A DNA stretch of 56,017 bases from an uncultured bacterium (GTDB lineage Bacteria > Verrucomicrobiota > Kiritimatiellia > RFP12 > UBA1067). Position numbers and translations under genes: made by a program. Positions 7,957 through 16,784 of this stretch are shown here, in pieces. The stretch lies in NCBI GenBank assembly GCA_902799955.1, contig CADCCQ010000011.1:1-56017 (forward strand). Reading direction: 5' to 3'. Below the pieces are notes generated by a model. That model did not search any database and had not been told where the DNA came from. It saw only the letters and a program-made list of their open reading frames with translations. Position 1 is the first letter of the stretch; each line of letters begins with the position of its first letter.

Positions 7957-9438
7957 ATGAAAAAATCAATAGTAGCAATGCTATCAATAACGGCCCTCGC
8001 CACGGTGGCGAATGCGGATCCGTTTGAAAAAATGACAGGTACGAACTTTGAAGGGAAACAAAATGGTGGTGGCTTCTTTGCCACGATAGAAACCGAAAGC
8101 CTTGGTGAGGATCCCGAAAATCCTGGTTCTTATCTACAGGGGTATTATTGGTATGCCTCAACGAATAGCGCAGAAAGAGGAGCTCAACTTGGTACATACA
8201 CGAATAGCCAAGAGTATGGGTCCTATAATGGGCTTCGACCGGCGATAGCAGCTCAGGCAAATACGACAAACAGCTGTCTGTTGGTGGATACAGAAGGCGA
8301 GCGTCTTTTTAGAGCTATTGAGGGTCGTAGTAACTACGATGATGATGATAGTACCTTTGTGCAGTTTGATGTCACGAGCACAATCTACTTCGACTCGCTC
8401 GTTCAGTTCACTGTGAATGAGGACGAAGCGCCCACAATTCAGACTGGGGATAAGCTCGCAGTCTGGCTCCAGGGAGGCGAGACAACGAACCTAGTCGTTA
8501 CAGCGGGATATTTTAATAGTGTCGATGCGCTTGTTGCTACTAACTATGTTGTCACCATTAACAATGAAGCTGTGACGCTTGAGCCTGGTACATGGCATCG
8601 CCTGACTATTGAGGCGATAAACATCTTCGACACGAACGAAGATGCTTTTGTTGGATTCAGGATATATGTTGATGGGACGCTTCTCAATACGGGAAGTGCG
8701 ATATCAGTCCATCAATTCGATGATTTGGCAATCTTTGATGATTTTGATCCTACTGATAAGGCGACAAGCTATGCACAAGAAGGTGTCCTTTTTCCGGCCT
8801 TGTATTCCACAGGGGCTAATCATGGTAGCATCTCCTGCGTTGCTTTTGAGGGCACTGGTGCGGTTGACGATCTTACCTTCACGCCTAATGATCCGTTTGC
8901 TGGAGCAGCGCCTGCTGTCCCGACGGTTGATGGTAATGAACCTACGGACGGTACAGCGTTCATTGCTGCCGCAACATCTGGTACGACGAACATCCTGCCT
9001 CCTGGGTGGACGGTTGAAAACAATGTTATCAAGGATGGTAATGGTGATACCTACGCGACCATTCCGGCGTTCTATACTGCCACGCTCGCGGATGGGACTC
9101 TGACGCTCGTGCTCAACAACAATGCGCTTCCGACGATTGGTACGGCGACTGTCACAGTCGAAGGAGAGCCCGAGGCTAAGGAAGCAATTGAGGTCAATGC
9201 TACGACGTTCACTGCTACGCTGACTAGCACGAGCACGAAACTCTACTATGGTCTCAAGGTTGCCGCCTCGCCGAATGCAGCGGAATGGACGGATGGTGAG
9301 CTTACGCAGGGTACTGGTGCGGCTATGCAGATCTCGGCTGACAAGCCGAAGGATGGCTCTGATCCGCTTCCAGCGGGCTTCTTCAAGGTCTACGTGACCG
9401 ATATTGCTCCGACGGCTTCTGCACCGGCGGGTGAATAA
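7957..9438 (+). CDS. AT-rich secreted protein of unknown function, LamG-like N-terminal region
   Basis: A 493-residue protein with a clear signal peptide (MKKSIVAMLSITALATVANA) and a strong AAAGGAG ribosome site. Residues about 25-300 alternate beta-strand-like segments in a way that resembles a concanavalin/LamG jelly roll (FEGKQNGGGFFATIET, WHRLTIEAINIF, VGFRIYVDGTLL), but no diagnostic motif is present. A C-terminal module (about 410-490) has the pattern LYYGLKVAASPNA...PAGFFKVYV, which recurs in the secreted gene at 45275. Base composition is markedly more AT-rich than the housekeeping neighbours. The function is not recognised. It is monocistronic, between its own promoter and a terminator. 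Confidence 0.7.
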   Translation: MKKSIVAMLSITALATVANADPFEKMTGTNFEGKQNGGGFFATIETESLGEDPENPGSYLQGYYWYASTNSAERGAQLGTYTNSQEYGSYNGLRPAIAAQANTTNSCLLVDTEGERLFRAIEGRSNYDDDDSTFVQFDVTSTIYFDSLVQFTVNEDEAPTIQTGDKLAVWLQGGETTNLVVTAGYFNSVDALVATNYVVTINNEAVTLEPGTWHRLTIEAINIFDTNEDAFVGFRIYVDGTLLNTGSAISVHQFDDLAIFDDFDPTDKATSYAQEGVLFPALYSTGANHGSISCVAFEGTGAVDDLTFTPNDPFAGAAPAVPTVDGNEPTDGTAFIAAATSGTTNILPPGWTVENNVIKDGNGDTYATIPAFYTATLADGTLTLVLNNNALPTIGTATVTVEGEPEAKEAIEVNATTFTATLTSTSTKLYYGLKVAASPNAAEWTDGELTQGTGAAMQISADKPKDGSDPLPAGFFKVYVTDIAPTASAPAGE

Positions 9439-9470
9439 CCTGAAGCGATAAGCTGAAGAAGCAAAAACGG

Positions 9471-9502
9471 GGCCCGTGGCAAATGCCGCGGGTCTTGTTT
9501 TA
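9471..9502 (+). terminator. Rho-independent terminator after the secreted protein gene
   Basis: An 8-bp GC stem CCCGTGGC (9473-9480) and GCCGCGGG (9485-9492), with one G-T pair and an AAAT loop, is followed by a T-rich tract. Confidence 0.75.
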
Positions 9503-9519
9503 TTGTCTAGCCCATTTTC

Positions 9520-9758
9520 AATCCCGCAATCCCGCAATCCCGCAATCCTGCCATCCCGCTATCTCGCAATCCCACAATCCCTCTATTCCGCTATTCCATA
9601 ATTCCACAATTCCATAATTCCCCAATCCCCCACTTTCCTGATGCGGCATTCGTCACGCGACATGCGACACACCAGTGGGCGGACACAACAATCCCGCAAT
9701 CCTGCTATTCCATAATTCCACAATTCCATAATTCCACAATTCCACAATTCCACAATCA
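9520..9758 (+). repeat. Octamer tandem repeat arrays filling the gap before htpX
   Basis: Two arrays (about 9520-9636 and 9688-9758) of degenerate 8-bp units drift from CCCGCAAT through CCCACAAT to TCCATAAT and TCCACAAT. Between them are 7-bp CGACATG/CGACAC units. No open frame with a ribosome site is present. The second array runs up to the htpX promoter. Confidence 0.85.
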
Positions 9759-9767
9759 CCCAAAATA

Positions 9768-9776
9768 TGCTATAAT
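9768..9776 (+). promoter_or_regulatory. Extended -10 promoter of htpX, predicted leaderless
   Basis: TGCTATAAT contains a perfect -10 (9771-9776) with an extended TGn. No good -35 exists because octamer repeats occupy that position. The start codon at 9784 lies seven bases after the -10, so transcription should start at or next to the ATG. Confidence 0.6.
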
Positions 9777-9783
9777 ATACTCT

Positions 9784-10692
9784 ATGAAAAGAATACTCAC
9801 ATTCCTGTTGACGAACCTCGTCGCGGTGCTGACGCTCACCTTCATCGCCGAACTTGTCTGCCGCTTCTGCGGGACAAGCGTTGGAGAGCTTATCGGCGGC
9901 GAGGGGCTAATGCCGCTCTTCATCTTCGCGTTCATCTTCGGCATGGCTGGCGCACTAATATCGCTCATGCTGTCGAAGACGATCGTGAAGGTCTCGATGA
10001 AGTGCAAGACAATAGACGGCAGCGAGGGCGAGGCCGAGAAATGGCTCGTGATGACGGTTGCCGACCTGGCGCAGCGCGCCGGCGTGAAGATGCCCGAGGT
10101 CGCGATATACCCCGGCGAGGCGAACGCGTTCGCCACGGGGATGCGCCGCAACGCCGCGCTCGTCGCCGTCTCCACGCGCATCATGGAGCAGATGTCCCGC
10201 GAGGAGCTTCGCGCAGTCCTGGCACATGAGATGTCCCATGTCTCAAACGGCGACATGGTGACGATGTGCCTGACGCAGGGCGTAGTCAATACATTCGTCA
10301 TCTTCTTCTCGCACCTGCTCGCCGGAGTGATCCGCGTCGCGGCAAGCAACGGCAAAGAGCGTGACAGGCGCGGCGGGGGCTATTTCCTCTACCACATGTG
10401 CGTCCAGCTCTTCCAGTTCCTTTTCGGCATCCTCGCCGCGATGGTGGTGATGTGGTACTCCAGAAGGCGCGAATACGCGGCGGACGCCGGATCCGCGAAG
10501 CTCCTTGGCTCCCCTTTCCCGATGATCGCCGCGCTTCGTCGCCTTGGCAACCTTGAGCCGGGCGTCCTTCCCGACTCGATAAAGGCGTTCGGCATCGCCG
10601 GAGGCCGCACGTCGCTCTTCGCGTCGCATCCATCGCTGGAGGACCGCATCAACGCGCTCACGAACCTCCCTCCTGACTTCATGATGAAGTAA
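9784..10692 (+). CDS. htpX: HtpX family membrane zinc metalloprotease (M48)
   Basis: A 302-residue integral membrane protease. Two N-terminal transmembrane helices (about 4-24 and 42-64) precede the M48 catalytic domain with HEMSH (His148, Glu149, His152) and the third zinc ligand Glu230 in RRREYAADAGS. Two more hydrophobic segments (about 163-185 and 204-222) flank the loop. AFATGMRRNAALVAVSTRIM is the conserved substrate-side strand of the family. HtpX degrades misfolded membrane proteins alongside FtsH. No ribosome site precedes the ATG, which agrees with the predicted leaderless transcript. Length is normal. Confidence 0.93.
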   Translation: MKRILTFLLTNLVAVLTLTFIAELVCRFCGTSVGELIGGEGLMPLFIFAFIFGMAGALISLMLSKTIVKVSMKCKTIDGSEGEAEKWLVMTVADLAQRAGVKMPEVAIYPGEANAFATGMRRNAALVAVSTRIMEQMSREELRAVLAHEMSHVSNGDMVTMCLTQGVVNTFVIFFSHLLAGVIRVAASNGKERDRRGGGYFLYHMCVQLFQFLFGILAAMVVMWYSRRREYAADAGSAKLLGSPFPMIAALRRLGNLEPGVLPDSIKAFGIAGGRTSLFASHPSLEDRINALTNLPPDFMMK

Positions 10693-10727
10693 ATGACGAA
10701 TGAATAATTTCATGATTTTACTTCTCT

Positions 10728-10760
10728 TGACTTGACATTCGACACGCGACATACGACACG
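10728..10760 (+). repeat. Heptamer tandem repeat (CGACACG family)
   Basis: 7-bp units CGACACG, CGACATA, CGACACG lie between htpX and the toroid gene. A related copy lies near 9655-9670. A short octamer run (ATTCCACAATCCCAT) follows at 10810-10826, directly before the next start codon. Confidence 0.65.
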
Positions 10761-10827
10761 CCGGAGACGGCCACCGATAGAAAATGTAAAGTGTAATTGT
10801 AAAATTTCGCTATTCCACAATCCCATA

Positions 10828-11928
10828 ATGAATCGCTCACCCATGAAACAACTGGAAAAAACATTTGTAGTCGCGCTTGCGGCGTTGCTTGCGATGCAAA
10901 GCGGCGCTGCAGTTCCGTCCGCCGCCGCCGTCGAGGCGTCGCTCGCGAAAGGTGCGCGCTTCCTCCTCGACCGCCAGGCGGAGGAGGGTTTCTGGAGCGA
11001 CAGGCAGATGCCCGCGCTGACCGCGCTGCCGGTGTGGGCGCTCTCCGGCATTCCGCGAGACACTGACGCCCGGCTGCCGGCGGCGGTCGAGAAGGGCGTC
11101 AAGTATGTGCTTGGGACGCAGCGCGAGGACGGCGGGTTTTACGTGCCAAAACCGGGTCGCGGCGGCTCCGGCCTCGGCAACTACAACACGTCGGTGTGTC
11201 TCTCCGCGCTATTCGAGTCCGGCCGCAGCCCCGTGCCCCCGCTTCTCAAGGCGCGCGAGTACATAGCGTCCTCGCAGCTGACGGGCGACGACACGATGGC
11301 GGGCGGCTTCGGCTACGACAAGGTGTCGCGCCGCCGCTATGCGGACCTCTCGAACACAAGCTATGCGCTCGACGCGATGCGCAGGACGCAGTCGCTGGAG
11401 GAGTTCCGCCCCGGCGGACGCCGCGTGGACGTCGACTGGGACAAGGCGCTTGCGTTTGTCGACGGGCTGATGAAGCGCGAAGGCCCCGACGCCGGCGGCG
11501 CTGCGTACAACAACCGTACCCCGCAGGCGGGGTCGACGACGAACGCGGCGGGCCGCGTGCAGCTCCGCGCATACGGCTCGATGACATACGCGGCCGTCCT
11601 CTCCATGTGCCATGCGAAGCTCGACCGCGGCGACCCGCGCGTCAGGCAGTCGCTTGAGTACTGCCGCCTGCACTGGACGCTCGACGAAAACCCGGGCATG
11701 GGTTCGCAGGGACTCTACTATTTCTACGACATCATGGCGCGCGCGTTGTCCGCCTCGGGCGTGGAGGATGTCGGCGGACACCGCTGGAAGGAGGAGCTTG
11801 CCGCGCGGCTCGTCTCGCTCCAGCGCCCCGACGGGAGCTGGTGCAACGACAACAACCGCTTCTGGGAGGCGGATCCCGTTCTCTGCACGTCCTTCGCCAT
11901 GCTCGCCCTGGAACTCTGCGCTCGCTGA
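10828..11928 (+). CDS. Secreted prenyltransferase/squalene-cyclase-like toroid protein
   Basis: A 366-residue protein with a signal peptide followed by repeated alpha-hairpins of the terpene cyclase/prenyltransferase type. QW-like repeats are visible: REDGGFYV with NYNTSVCLSAL, AGGFGYDKV with LSNTSYALDAM, and RPDGSWCNDNNRF with PVLCTSFAMLAL. There is no DxDD motif typical of class II cyclases, so it may be a non-catalytic alpha/alpha toroid. The closest relative in the window is the C-terminal domain of the TonB-like protein at 31589. Neither ATG (10828 or 10843) has a convincing ribosome site; 10828 is taken, and 10843 also gives a signal peptide. Confidence 0.75.
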   Translation: MNRSPMKQLEKTFVVALAALLAMQSGAAVPSAAAVEASLAKGARFLLDRQAEEGFWSDRQMPALTALPVWALSGIPRDTDARLPAAVEKGVKYVLGTQREDGGFYVPKPGRGGSGLGNYNTSVCLSALFESGRSPVPPLLKAREYIASSQLTGDDTMAGGFGYDKVSRRRYADLSNTSYALDAMRRTQSLEEFRPGGRRVDVDWDKALAFVDGLMKREGPDAGGAAYNNRTPQAGSTTNAAGRVQLRAYGSMTYAAVLSMCHAKLDRGDPRVRQSLEYCRLHWTLDENPGMGSQGLYYFYDIMARALSASGVEDVGGHRWKEELAARLVSLQRPDGSWCNDNNRFWEADPVLCTSFAMLALELCAR

Positions 11929-11945
11929 CGATTCTGCTTGTCGCA

Positions 11946-12019
11946 TTCTTCACCCTCATCTTAATCTTAACCTTCCCCTTATCCCTTCCCCTTATCCCTT
12001 CATCTTCACCTTCGCCTGT
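11946..12019 (+). repeat. C/T-rich simple repeat
   Basis: Degenerate CTTAT/CCCTTC units, including a 13-bp CCCTTCCCCTTAT repeat, fill the gap after the toroid gene and end at the next promoter. Confidence 0.6.
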
Positions 12020-12022
12020 TAC

Positions 12023-12052
12023 TTGACTTTAATGGAGAGCTTGTGGTATACT
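12023..12052 (+). promoter_or_regulatory. Sigma70-like promoter of the zinc-ribbon membrane protein genes
   Basis: TTGACT (12023-12028) and TATACT (12047-12052) are separated by 18 bases, 22 bases before the start codon at 12075. Confidence 0.7.
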
Positions 12053-12074
12053 GTCGCCAATATGAGGGGAAACG

Positions 12075-12506
12075 ATGTACTGTCCTAACTGCGGCGCGGA
12101 GATAAACGACAAGGCTGTTCTCTGCGTGCACTGTGGAATGTCTGTTGCGCCTAGCGGGGCGCAGCAGATGCAGGTCATGTCCGAAAAATGGCTTGTTGCA
12201 TTCGTCCTCTGCTTCCTTGTTGGCTTTTGGGGAATACACCGCCTCTACACGAAAAACATTCACATCGGCATTGCACAGCTGCTTTTGGGCCTTGGCGCCT
12301 GCCTAGGCTGGATCATGTGCATCGTCAATATGGAGGGTGGAGGCGACGATACGTCCGCCATCGTTTCTATAATCTGTTGCATCGCCTGCGGCCTTGTTGT
12401 TGGAATCTGGGCCTTGGTCGACAGCATCCTTTTGCTAATGGGCAAATATGTGGCCGGTGACGGACGCATACTCATAAAATACACAACAACACAAACAAGG
12501 AGGTAG
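12075..12506 (+). CDS. Zinc-ribbon TM2 domain membrane protein
   Basis: A 143-residue protein. The N-terminal zinc ribbon (Cys3, Cys6, Cys17, Cys20) is followed by a TM2 domain: VAFVLCFLVGFWGIHRLYT with the typical G-x-H/D-x-h-Y turn, a second helix around LLLGLGACLGWIMCIV, then further hydrophobic segments to about residue 125. TM2 proteins are small integral membrane proteins of poorly known function. The ribosome site is GAGGGGAAACG upstream of ATG 12075. It is followed two bases later by another zinc-ribbon membrane protein with identical Cys spacing, so the pair probably works together. Confidence 0.85.
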   Translation: MYCPNCGAEINDKAVLCVHCGMSVAPSGAQQMQVMSEKWLVAFVLCFLVGFWGIHRLYTKNIHIGIAQLLLGLGACLGWIMCIVNMEGGGDDTSAIVSIICCIACGLVVGIWALVDSILLLMGKYVAGDGRILIKYTTTQTRR

Positions 12507-12508
12507 TA

Positions 12509-12850
12509 ATGTTCTGCTCAGAATGCGGAGCGCAAATCAACGACAATGCGGTGGTGTGTACCAAGTGCGGTGTGCCTGTGCCGGGCAAGAAACTTGCCCC
12601 CGCTGGCGTTGTCGCCGTCCCGAATCACATGGTGGGCGCGATTCTCACCACGCTGTTCTGCTGCCTTATCGGCGGCATTATAGCGATTGTCTATGCTTCC
12701 CAGGTCAACACCAAGCTGGCATTGGGCGACATAGAGGGGGCCAAGTCGGCATCCAGGACGGCGCAGGGCTGGATCATCGCCAACTTAATCGTCGGCCTCC
12801 TGGGCGGCCTGATATACGTCATCTGCATCGGGGCTGCAGCGGCGCTGTAG
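12509..12850 (+). CDS. Zinc-ribbon CD225/dispanin-like membrane protein
   Basis: A 113-residue protein with the same N-terminal zinc ribbon as its neighbour (Cys3, Cys6, Cys17, Cys20). A dispanin/CD225 arrangement follows: the first membrane segment ILTTLFCCLIGGIIAIVYA, a conserved loop with A-x-A-GDIEGAKSASR, and a second helix (IIANLIVGLLGGLIYVICIG). The AAGGAGG ribosome site lies inside the end of the TM2 gene. Bacterial CD225 proteins are often next to TM2 proteins; their role is not established. Confidence 0.85.
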   Translation: MFCSECGAQINDNAVVCTKCGVPVPGKKLAPAGVVAVPNHMVGAILTTLFCCLIGGIIAIVYASQVNTKLALGDIEGAKSASRTAQGWIIANLIVGLLGGLIYVICIGAAAAL

Positions 12851-12955
12851 CCGAAGACGCGTAAACCAGATACATGCCTTATGGCCTTTTTGCCAAGCCT
12901 GCCGCGCAGGTCTCTGGCGGGGCCATAGGGTTGTTTTCGCCACGGACCAGACATT

Positions 12956-13336
12956 GTGAAGACGACGGGAGATTCCGGCATTGCGCCGACTGTACGTCTG
13001 TTACTGATGGTCGGCATTGGTGTCGCGGTCCTTCTATTCCTATATTTCTGGAATCCCTCGGAGATCCGGGCGTTCCCGAAATGCCCGTTCTTTGCCCTGA
13101 CGGGGCTCAAGTGCCCTGGTTGCGGGACGCTCCGAGCAATACACGCCATCACGCACCTTCGCCTGCTGGAGGCATTCAGGCTAAATCCGCTTCTCGTGGC
13201 GTCCATCCCGGTGCTGGCGTTGATGTGCGTCTCGCCGAGAATCAGGTCCAACGTCCTGCTTGGACGCATCCTGCTCGTGCTCGTGATAGTGTGGTGGATC
13301 GCGAGGAACGTTTTTAGAAATCTTTCGTGCGCATGA
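12956..13336 (+). CDS. DUF2752 family membrane protein
   Basis: A 126-residue protein with the DUF2752 signature: FPKCPFFALTGLKCPGCGTLRAI, i.e. CP-x(n)-G-x-x-CPGCG-x-x-R, followed by helices with a conserved NPLL (RLNPLLVASIPVLAL). Three membrane segments are predicted (about 11-30, 80-95, 102-118). The Cys motifs may bind metal; the function is unknown. The start is a GTG at 12956 with no clear Shine-Dalgarno, about 105 bases after the CD225 gene. DUF2752, TM2 and CD225 genes recur together in many gut bacteria (family knowledge). Confidence 0.8.
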   Translation: MKTTGDSGIAPTVRLLLMVGIGVAVLLFLYFWNPSEIRAFPKCPFFALTGLKCPGCGTLRAIHAITHLRLLEAFRLNPLLVASIPVLALMCVSPRIRSNVLLGRILLVLVIVWWIARNVFRNLSCA

Positions 13337-13409
13337 ATTTTCCGATTTCCATTTTGACGGATTTTTGGTAAAATATTCTTTCAAATTTTAATCTGAAGGA
13401 GAAAACCAG

Positions 13410-14591
13410 ATGAAGACAGAGACGAGCAAGACGGACAAATGCCGGGTCGAGCTGAAGGTCACGCTGGACGCAGGCGAGACGACGAAGGTCGTCAGGGAAG
13501 TGGAGCGGGCCTTCGTGCGCGAGGTGCGGATGCCGGGCTTCCGCCCGGGCAAGGTGCCGCTGGACATGATTCGCCGCAACTACGCGGACGACATCAAGAG
13601 GGAGACCATATCCGCCCTCTGCAAGAACAACCTCGACGAGGCGATCAAGGCGTCGGGGCTGGACGTCGTCGGCGTGGCCGAGGTGAAGGACGTCGCATAC
13701 GACGAGAACGGCGGCGGCTTCACGGCGTCCGTCGACGTCAAGCCGACGTTCAAGCTCCCCAAGTACAAGGGCCTCTCCATCGTGAAGAACGACGTGACTG
13801 TCCCCGAGGCCGAGGTCGCGGACGCCACTGAGCGCATGCGCGCGGCCTACGCGAAGTTCGAGGACGCTAAGGAGGGCGACGCGGTCGCCGACGGCGACTT
13901 CGTGCAGATCGACTACTCCGGCGAAGTCGACGGCAAGCCGATCGCGGAGATCGCGCCGGAGGCGAAGGTCGTCGCGTCCGCCCAGGGCTTCTGGGTGCAG
14001 ATCGAGGAGGGGCGCTTCGTCCCTGAGATCCTCGACGCCCTTAAGGGAATGAAGGCCGGCGAGACGAAGGAAGGCGTCGAGGTCGCGTTCCCGGAGGAGT
14101 CCGCGCCCAAGGGCCTCGAAGGCGCGAAGGCGTCCTACAAGGTCACGCTCAAGGCGTTCCGCCGCAGGATCATGCCCACGGACGAGGAGTTCGCGAAGGC
14201 GTGCGGCGAGGAGTCCGTCGAGAAGGTCTCCGCGTCGCTGCGCGAGCGCATGCAGAAGCGCGCGGACGAGGCCGAGGCAGCCAGGCGCGAGGACGAGGCG
14301 GTGAAGGCACTTCTCGCCGACTGCGACTTCGACCTCCCCGAGACGGTCGTCTCCCGCACCAAGGACTCCTACATAAGGCAGTACGCCGAGCGCGCCCAGC
14401 AGTCCGGCATCCCCGCTGAGTACTTCGAGAAGAACCGCGACAAGATCCAGGCCGACGCCCAGGAGGCGGCGGAGCGCCAGGTGAGGCTGTGGTACGTCCT
14501 CGAGGCGATCGCGGACGCGGAGGGCATCGAGGACGGCGACGAGCGCGGCAAGAAGGCGATCGACCTCGTCCTCGCGAACGCGAAGGCATAG
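13410..14591 (+). CDS. tig: Trigger factor (ribosome-bound chaperone and peptidyl-prolyl isomerase)
   Basis: A 393-residue trigger factor. The N-terminal ribosome-binding domain carries the signature GFRPGKVPLDMIRRNY (G-F-R-x-G-K-x-P), the central FKBP-type PPIase domain includes GDFVQIDYSGEVDGKPI and EILDALKGMKAGETKEG, and the helical C-terminal chaperone domain follows. It binds near the ribosomal exit tunnel. The ribosome site is AAGGAG upstream of ATG 13410; a TAAAAT -10-like hexamer lies at 13369-13374 but its -35 is unclear. It heads the tig-clpP-clpX order conserved across many bacteria. It is slightly shorter than the E. coli protein. Confidence 0.95.
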   Translation: MKTETSKTDKCRVELKVTLDAGETTKVVREVERAFVREVRMPGFRPGKVPLDMIRRNYADDIKRETISALCKNNLDEAIKASGLDVVGVAEVKDVAYDENGGGFTASVDVKPTFKLPKYKGLSIVKNDVTVPEAEVADATERMRAAYAKFEDAKEGDAVADGDFVQIDYSGEVDGKPIAEIAPEAKVVASAQGFWVQIEEGRFVPEILDALKGMKAGETKEGVEVAFPEESAPKGLEGAKASYKVTLKAFRRRIMPTDEEFAKACGEESVEKVSASLRERMQKRADEAEAARREDEAVKALLADCDFDLPETVVSRTKDSYIRQYAERAQQSGIPAEYFEKNRDKIQADAQEAAERQVRLWYVLEAIADAEGIEDGDERGKKAIDLVLANAKA

Positions 14592-14627
14592 GGCGCGGGC
14601 GCAGCGCCGTAAAGGAGCGACAACATA

Positions 14628-15221
14628 ATGAAGTCATACATGGTGCCATACGTCGTCGAGCAGACGGGCAAGGGCGAGCGTACATACGACATCTACTCGC
14701 GGCTTTTGCTCGACAGGATCGTGTTCATCTCCGGCGAGGTGACCGACGAGATGGCGAACGCCGTCGTCGCGCAGCTTCTGTTCCTGCAGGCGCAGGACGC
14801 GAAGAAGCGCATCAACGTGTACGTGAACTCGCCCGGCGGCAGCGTCACGGCGGGCCTCGCGATCTACGACACGATGCAGTTCGTGACGTGCCCGATCGCC
14901 ACGTACTGCATCGGGCAGGCCGCGTCGATGGGCGCGGTGCTGCTGACGGCCGGCGAGAAGGGCCTGCGCCACTCCCTGCCCAACTCCCGCATAATGATCC
15001 ACCAGCCGTGGGGCGGCGCGGAGGGCAAGGCCAGCGACATCGAGATCACGGCGCGCGAGATACTGCGCCTCAAGGACATCCTGAACAAGATCCTCGCGAA
15101 GCACTCGGGCAAGGCCCTGGAGGATGTCGTCAAGGACACCGACAGGGACCACTTCATGTCGGCCGCAGAGGCGAAGGACTGGGGGCTGATCGACAAGGTG
15201 GTGGAGCGCCCGGAGGCATAG
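14628..15221 (+). CDS. clpP: ATP-dependent Clp protease proteolytic subunit ClpP
   Basis: A 197-residue serine peptidase with the complete Ser100 (GQAASMGA), His125 (IMIHQP) and Asp174 triad and the [17 protein letters not shown] oxyanion region. It forms the tetradecameric chamber that degrades substrates unfolded by ClpX or ClpA. Little or no propeptide precedes the mature region. The AAAGGAG ribosome site lies upstream of ATG 14628. Four bases separate it from clpX. Confidence 0.97.
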   Translation: MKSYMVPYVVEQTGKGERTYDIYSRLLLDRIVFISGEVTDEMANAVVAQLLFLQAQDAKKRINVYVNSPGGSVTAGLAIYDTMQFVTCPIATYCIGQAASMGAVLLTAGEKGLRHSLPNSRIMIHQPWGGAEGKASDIEITAREILRLKDILNKILAKHSGKALEDVVKDTDRDHFMSAAEAKDWGLIDKVVERPEA

Positions 15222-15225
15222 CTAG

Positions 15226-16455
15226 ATGAAGACGCTCCACTGCTCCTTCTGCGGACGCTCGTCCAAGGAAGTCGCGATAATCCCCGGCGGCGACGGCAAC
15301 ATCTGCGTGGACTGCGTCGAGCACGCGCACGAGATGGTGGCGCGCCACGACAGGCAGGCCGCGGCGGAGGCCGCCCCGGCCCCGCTGCCGCCGACGCCTA
15401 CGCCCAAGGAGATAAAGTCGTTCCTCGACCAGTACGTCGTCGGGCACGACGAGACGAAGAAGGTGCTCTCCGTCGCCGTCCACAACCACTACCGCAGGTT
15501 GGAGGCCGCCGCCGCCAAGGGCAAGGACAAGAAGGCGGCGTCGGAATTCGCCGACGTCGAGATAGAGAAGTCCAACATACTTCTCCTTGGCCCGACGGGG
15601 ACGGGCAAGACGCTCCTCGCGAGGACGCTGGCGAAGATGCTGGGCGTCCCGTTCGCGATCGGCGACGCGACGGTCCTCACCCAGGCGGGCTACGTCGGGG
15701 AGGACGTGGAGAACCTCGTCAGGTACCTCCTCCAGAACGCCGACGGCGACGTGGAGCTTGCCAAGCGGGGGATAATCTACGTGGACGAGATCGACAAGAT
15801 CGCGTCGAAGACGGACAACGTCTCGATCACGCGCGACGTCTCCGGCGAGGGCGTGCAGCAGGCGCTCCTCAAGATCGTCGAGGGGACCGTCTGCCGCATA
15901 CCGCCGAAGGGCGGCCGCAAGCACCCCGACCAGGAGTACATCGAGGTCGACACGACGAACATCCTCTTCATCTGCGGCGGCGCGTTCGTCGGCCTCGACA
16001 AGATCATCGGCGAGCGCACGGGCAAACGCCAGATCGGATTCGGCGAGGAGGGCGGCGACGCCTCCGCCGCGCGCGGCGGCATGGCTGACGTGCGCCCGGA
16101 GGACCTCGTCAAGTTCGGGCTCATCCCGGAGTTCACCGGTCGCCTGCCGATCATCACCGCGATGAGCGAGCTCACCGAGGACGACCTCGTGCGCGTCCTC
16201 ACCGAGCCAAGGAACTCGCTCGTCAAGCAGTACAGAAAGCTCCTCGCGATGGACGGCGTGAAGCTCTCCTTCGAGGACGGCGCGCTGCGCGCGCTGGCCC
16301 GCGCCGCCCTTGCCCGCAAGACCGGCGCCCGCGGCCTCAGGGCCGAGATGGAGCGGCTTATGACAGACGTCATGTACGAGGCCCCGGGCAACGACAGCCT
16401 CAAGAAGGTCGTCGTCACCGAGGAGATGATCCGCGAAAGGCTCGGCACGAAATGA
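15226..16455 (+). CDS. clpX: ATP-dependent Clp protease ATP-binding subunit ClpX
   Basis: A 409-residue AAA+ unfoldase. The N-terminal C4 zinc-binding domain (CSFCG...CVDCVE) is present. The Walker A is GPTGTGKT, the Walker B is [11 protein letters not shown], and the family motifs [22 protein letters not shown] and [12 protein letters not shown] (sensor 2 region) follow. It recognises tagged substrates and feeds ClpP. The end overlaps panD by four bases (ATGA). Confidence 0.97.
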   Translation: MKTLHCSFCGRSSKEVAIIPGGDGNICVDCVEHAHEMVARHDRQAAAEAAPAPLPPTPTPKEIKSFLDQYVVGHDETKKVLSVAVHNHYRRLEAAAAKGKDKKAASEFADVEIEKSNILLLGPTGTGKTLLARTLAKMLGVPFAIGDATVLTQAGYVGEDVENLVRYLLQNADGDVELAKRGIIYVDEIDKIASKTDNVSITRDVSGEGVQQALLKIVEGTVCRIPPKGGRKHPDQEYIEVDTTNILFICGGAFVGLDKIIGERTGKRQIGFGEEGGDASAARGGMADVRPEDLVKFGLIPEFTGRLPIITAMSELTEDDLVRVLTEPRNSLVKQYRKLLAMDGVKLSFEDGALRALARAALARKTGARGLRAEMERLMTDVMYEAPGNDSLKKVVVTEEMIRERLGTK

Positions 16456-16784
16456 CGATTTCCGTCCTGAAGTCAAAGCTCCACCGGATCCGCGTTAGCG
16501 AGGCGTGCCTCGACTACGAGGGCTCGCTTACCATCGACGCCGACTACATGGACGCCGTGGGGATCGTCCCGTACGAGCGGATACTCTGCGCGGACGTCGA
16601 GAACGGCAACAGGTTCGAGACATACGCGATAAGCGGCGCGCGCGGCAGCCGGGTCTGCTGCCTCAACGGCGCGGCCGCGCACAAGGGCAGCGTCGGCGAC
16701 AGGCTGATCGTGATGGCCTTCGCGCAGATGACGCCGGACGAGGCCAGGGGATTCACACCGAAGGTACTGCATTTCCATGAGTGA
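16452..16784 (+). CDS. panD: Aspartate 1-decarboxylase (pyruvoyl enzyme)
   Basis: A 110-residue proenzyme. The self-cleavage site Gly24-Ser25 in YEGSLTID is intact; cleavage converts Ser25 to the pyruvoyl group. HRIRVSEA before it and [24 protein letters not shown] after it are family-conserved. It makes beta-alanine from aspartate for pantothenate and coenzyme A. A CoaB-like gene (40073) elsewhere in the window acts later in the same pathway. The start overlaps clpX by four bases. Confidence 0.95.
   Translation: MTISVLKSKLHRIRVSEACLDYEGSLTIDADYMDAVGIVPYERILCADVENGNRFETYAISGARGSRVCCLNGAAAHKGSVGDRLIVMAFAQMTPDEARGFTPKVLHFHE

Noticed and set aside
10732..10827. N-terminal extension of the toroid protein starting at 10732
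   Set aside because: It translates CGACACG heptamers and would bury the signal peptide.
13354..13379. TTGACG as the -35 of a tig promoter
   Set aside because: The spacing to TAAAAT is only nine bases, and to the next AT-rich hexamer 14; neither is acceptable for sigma70.
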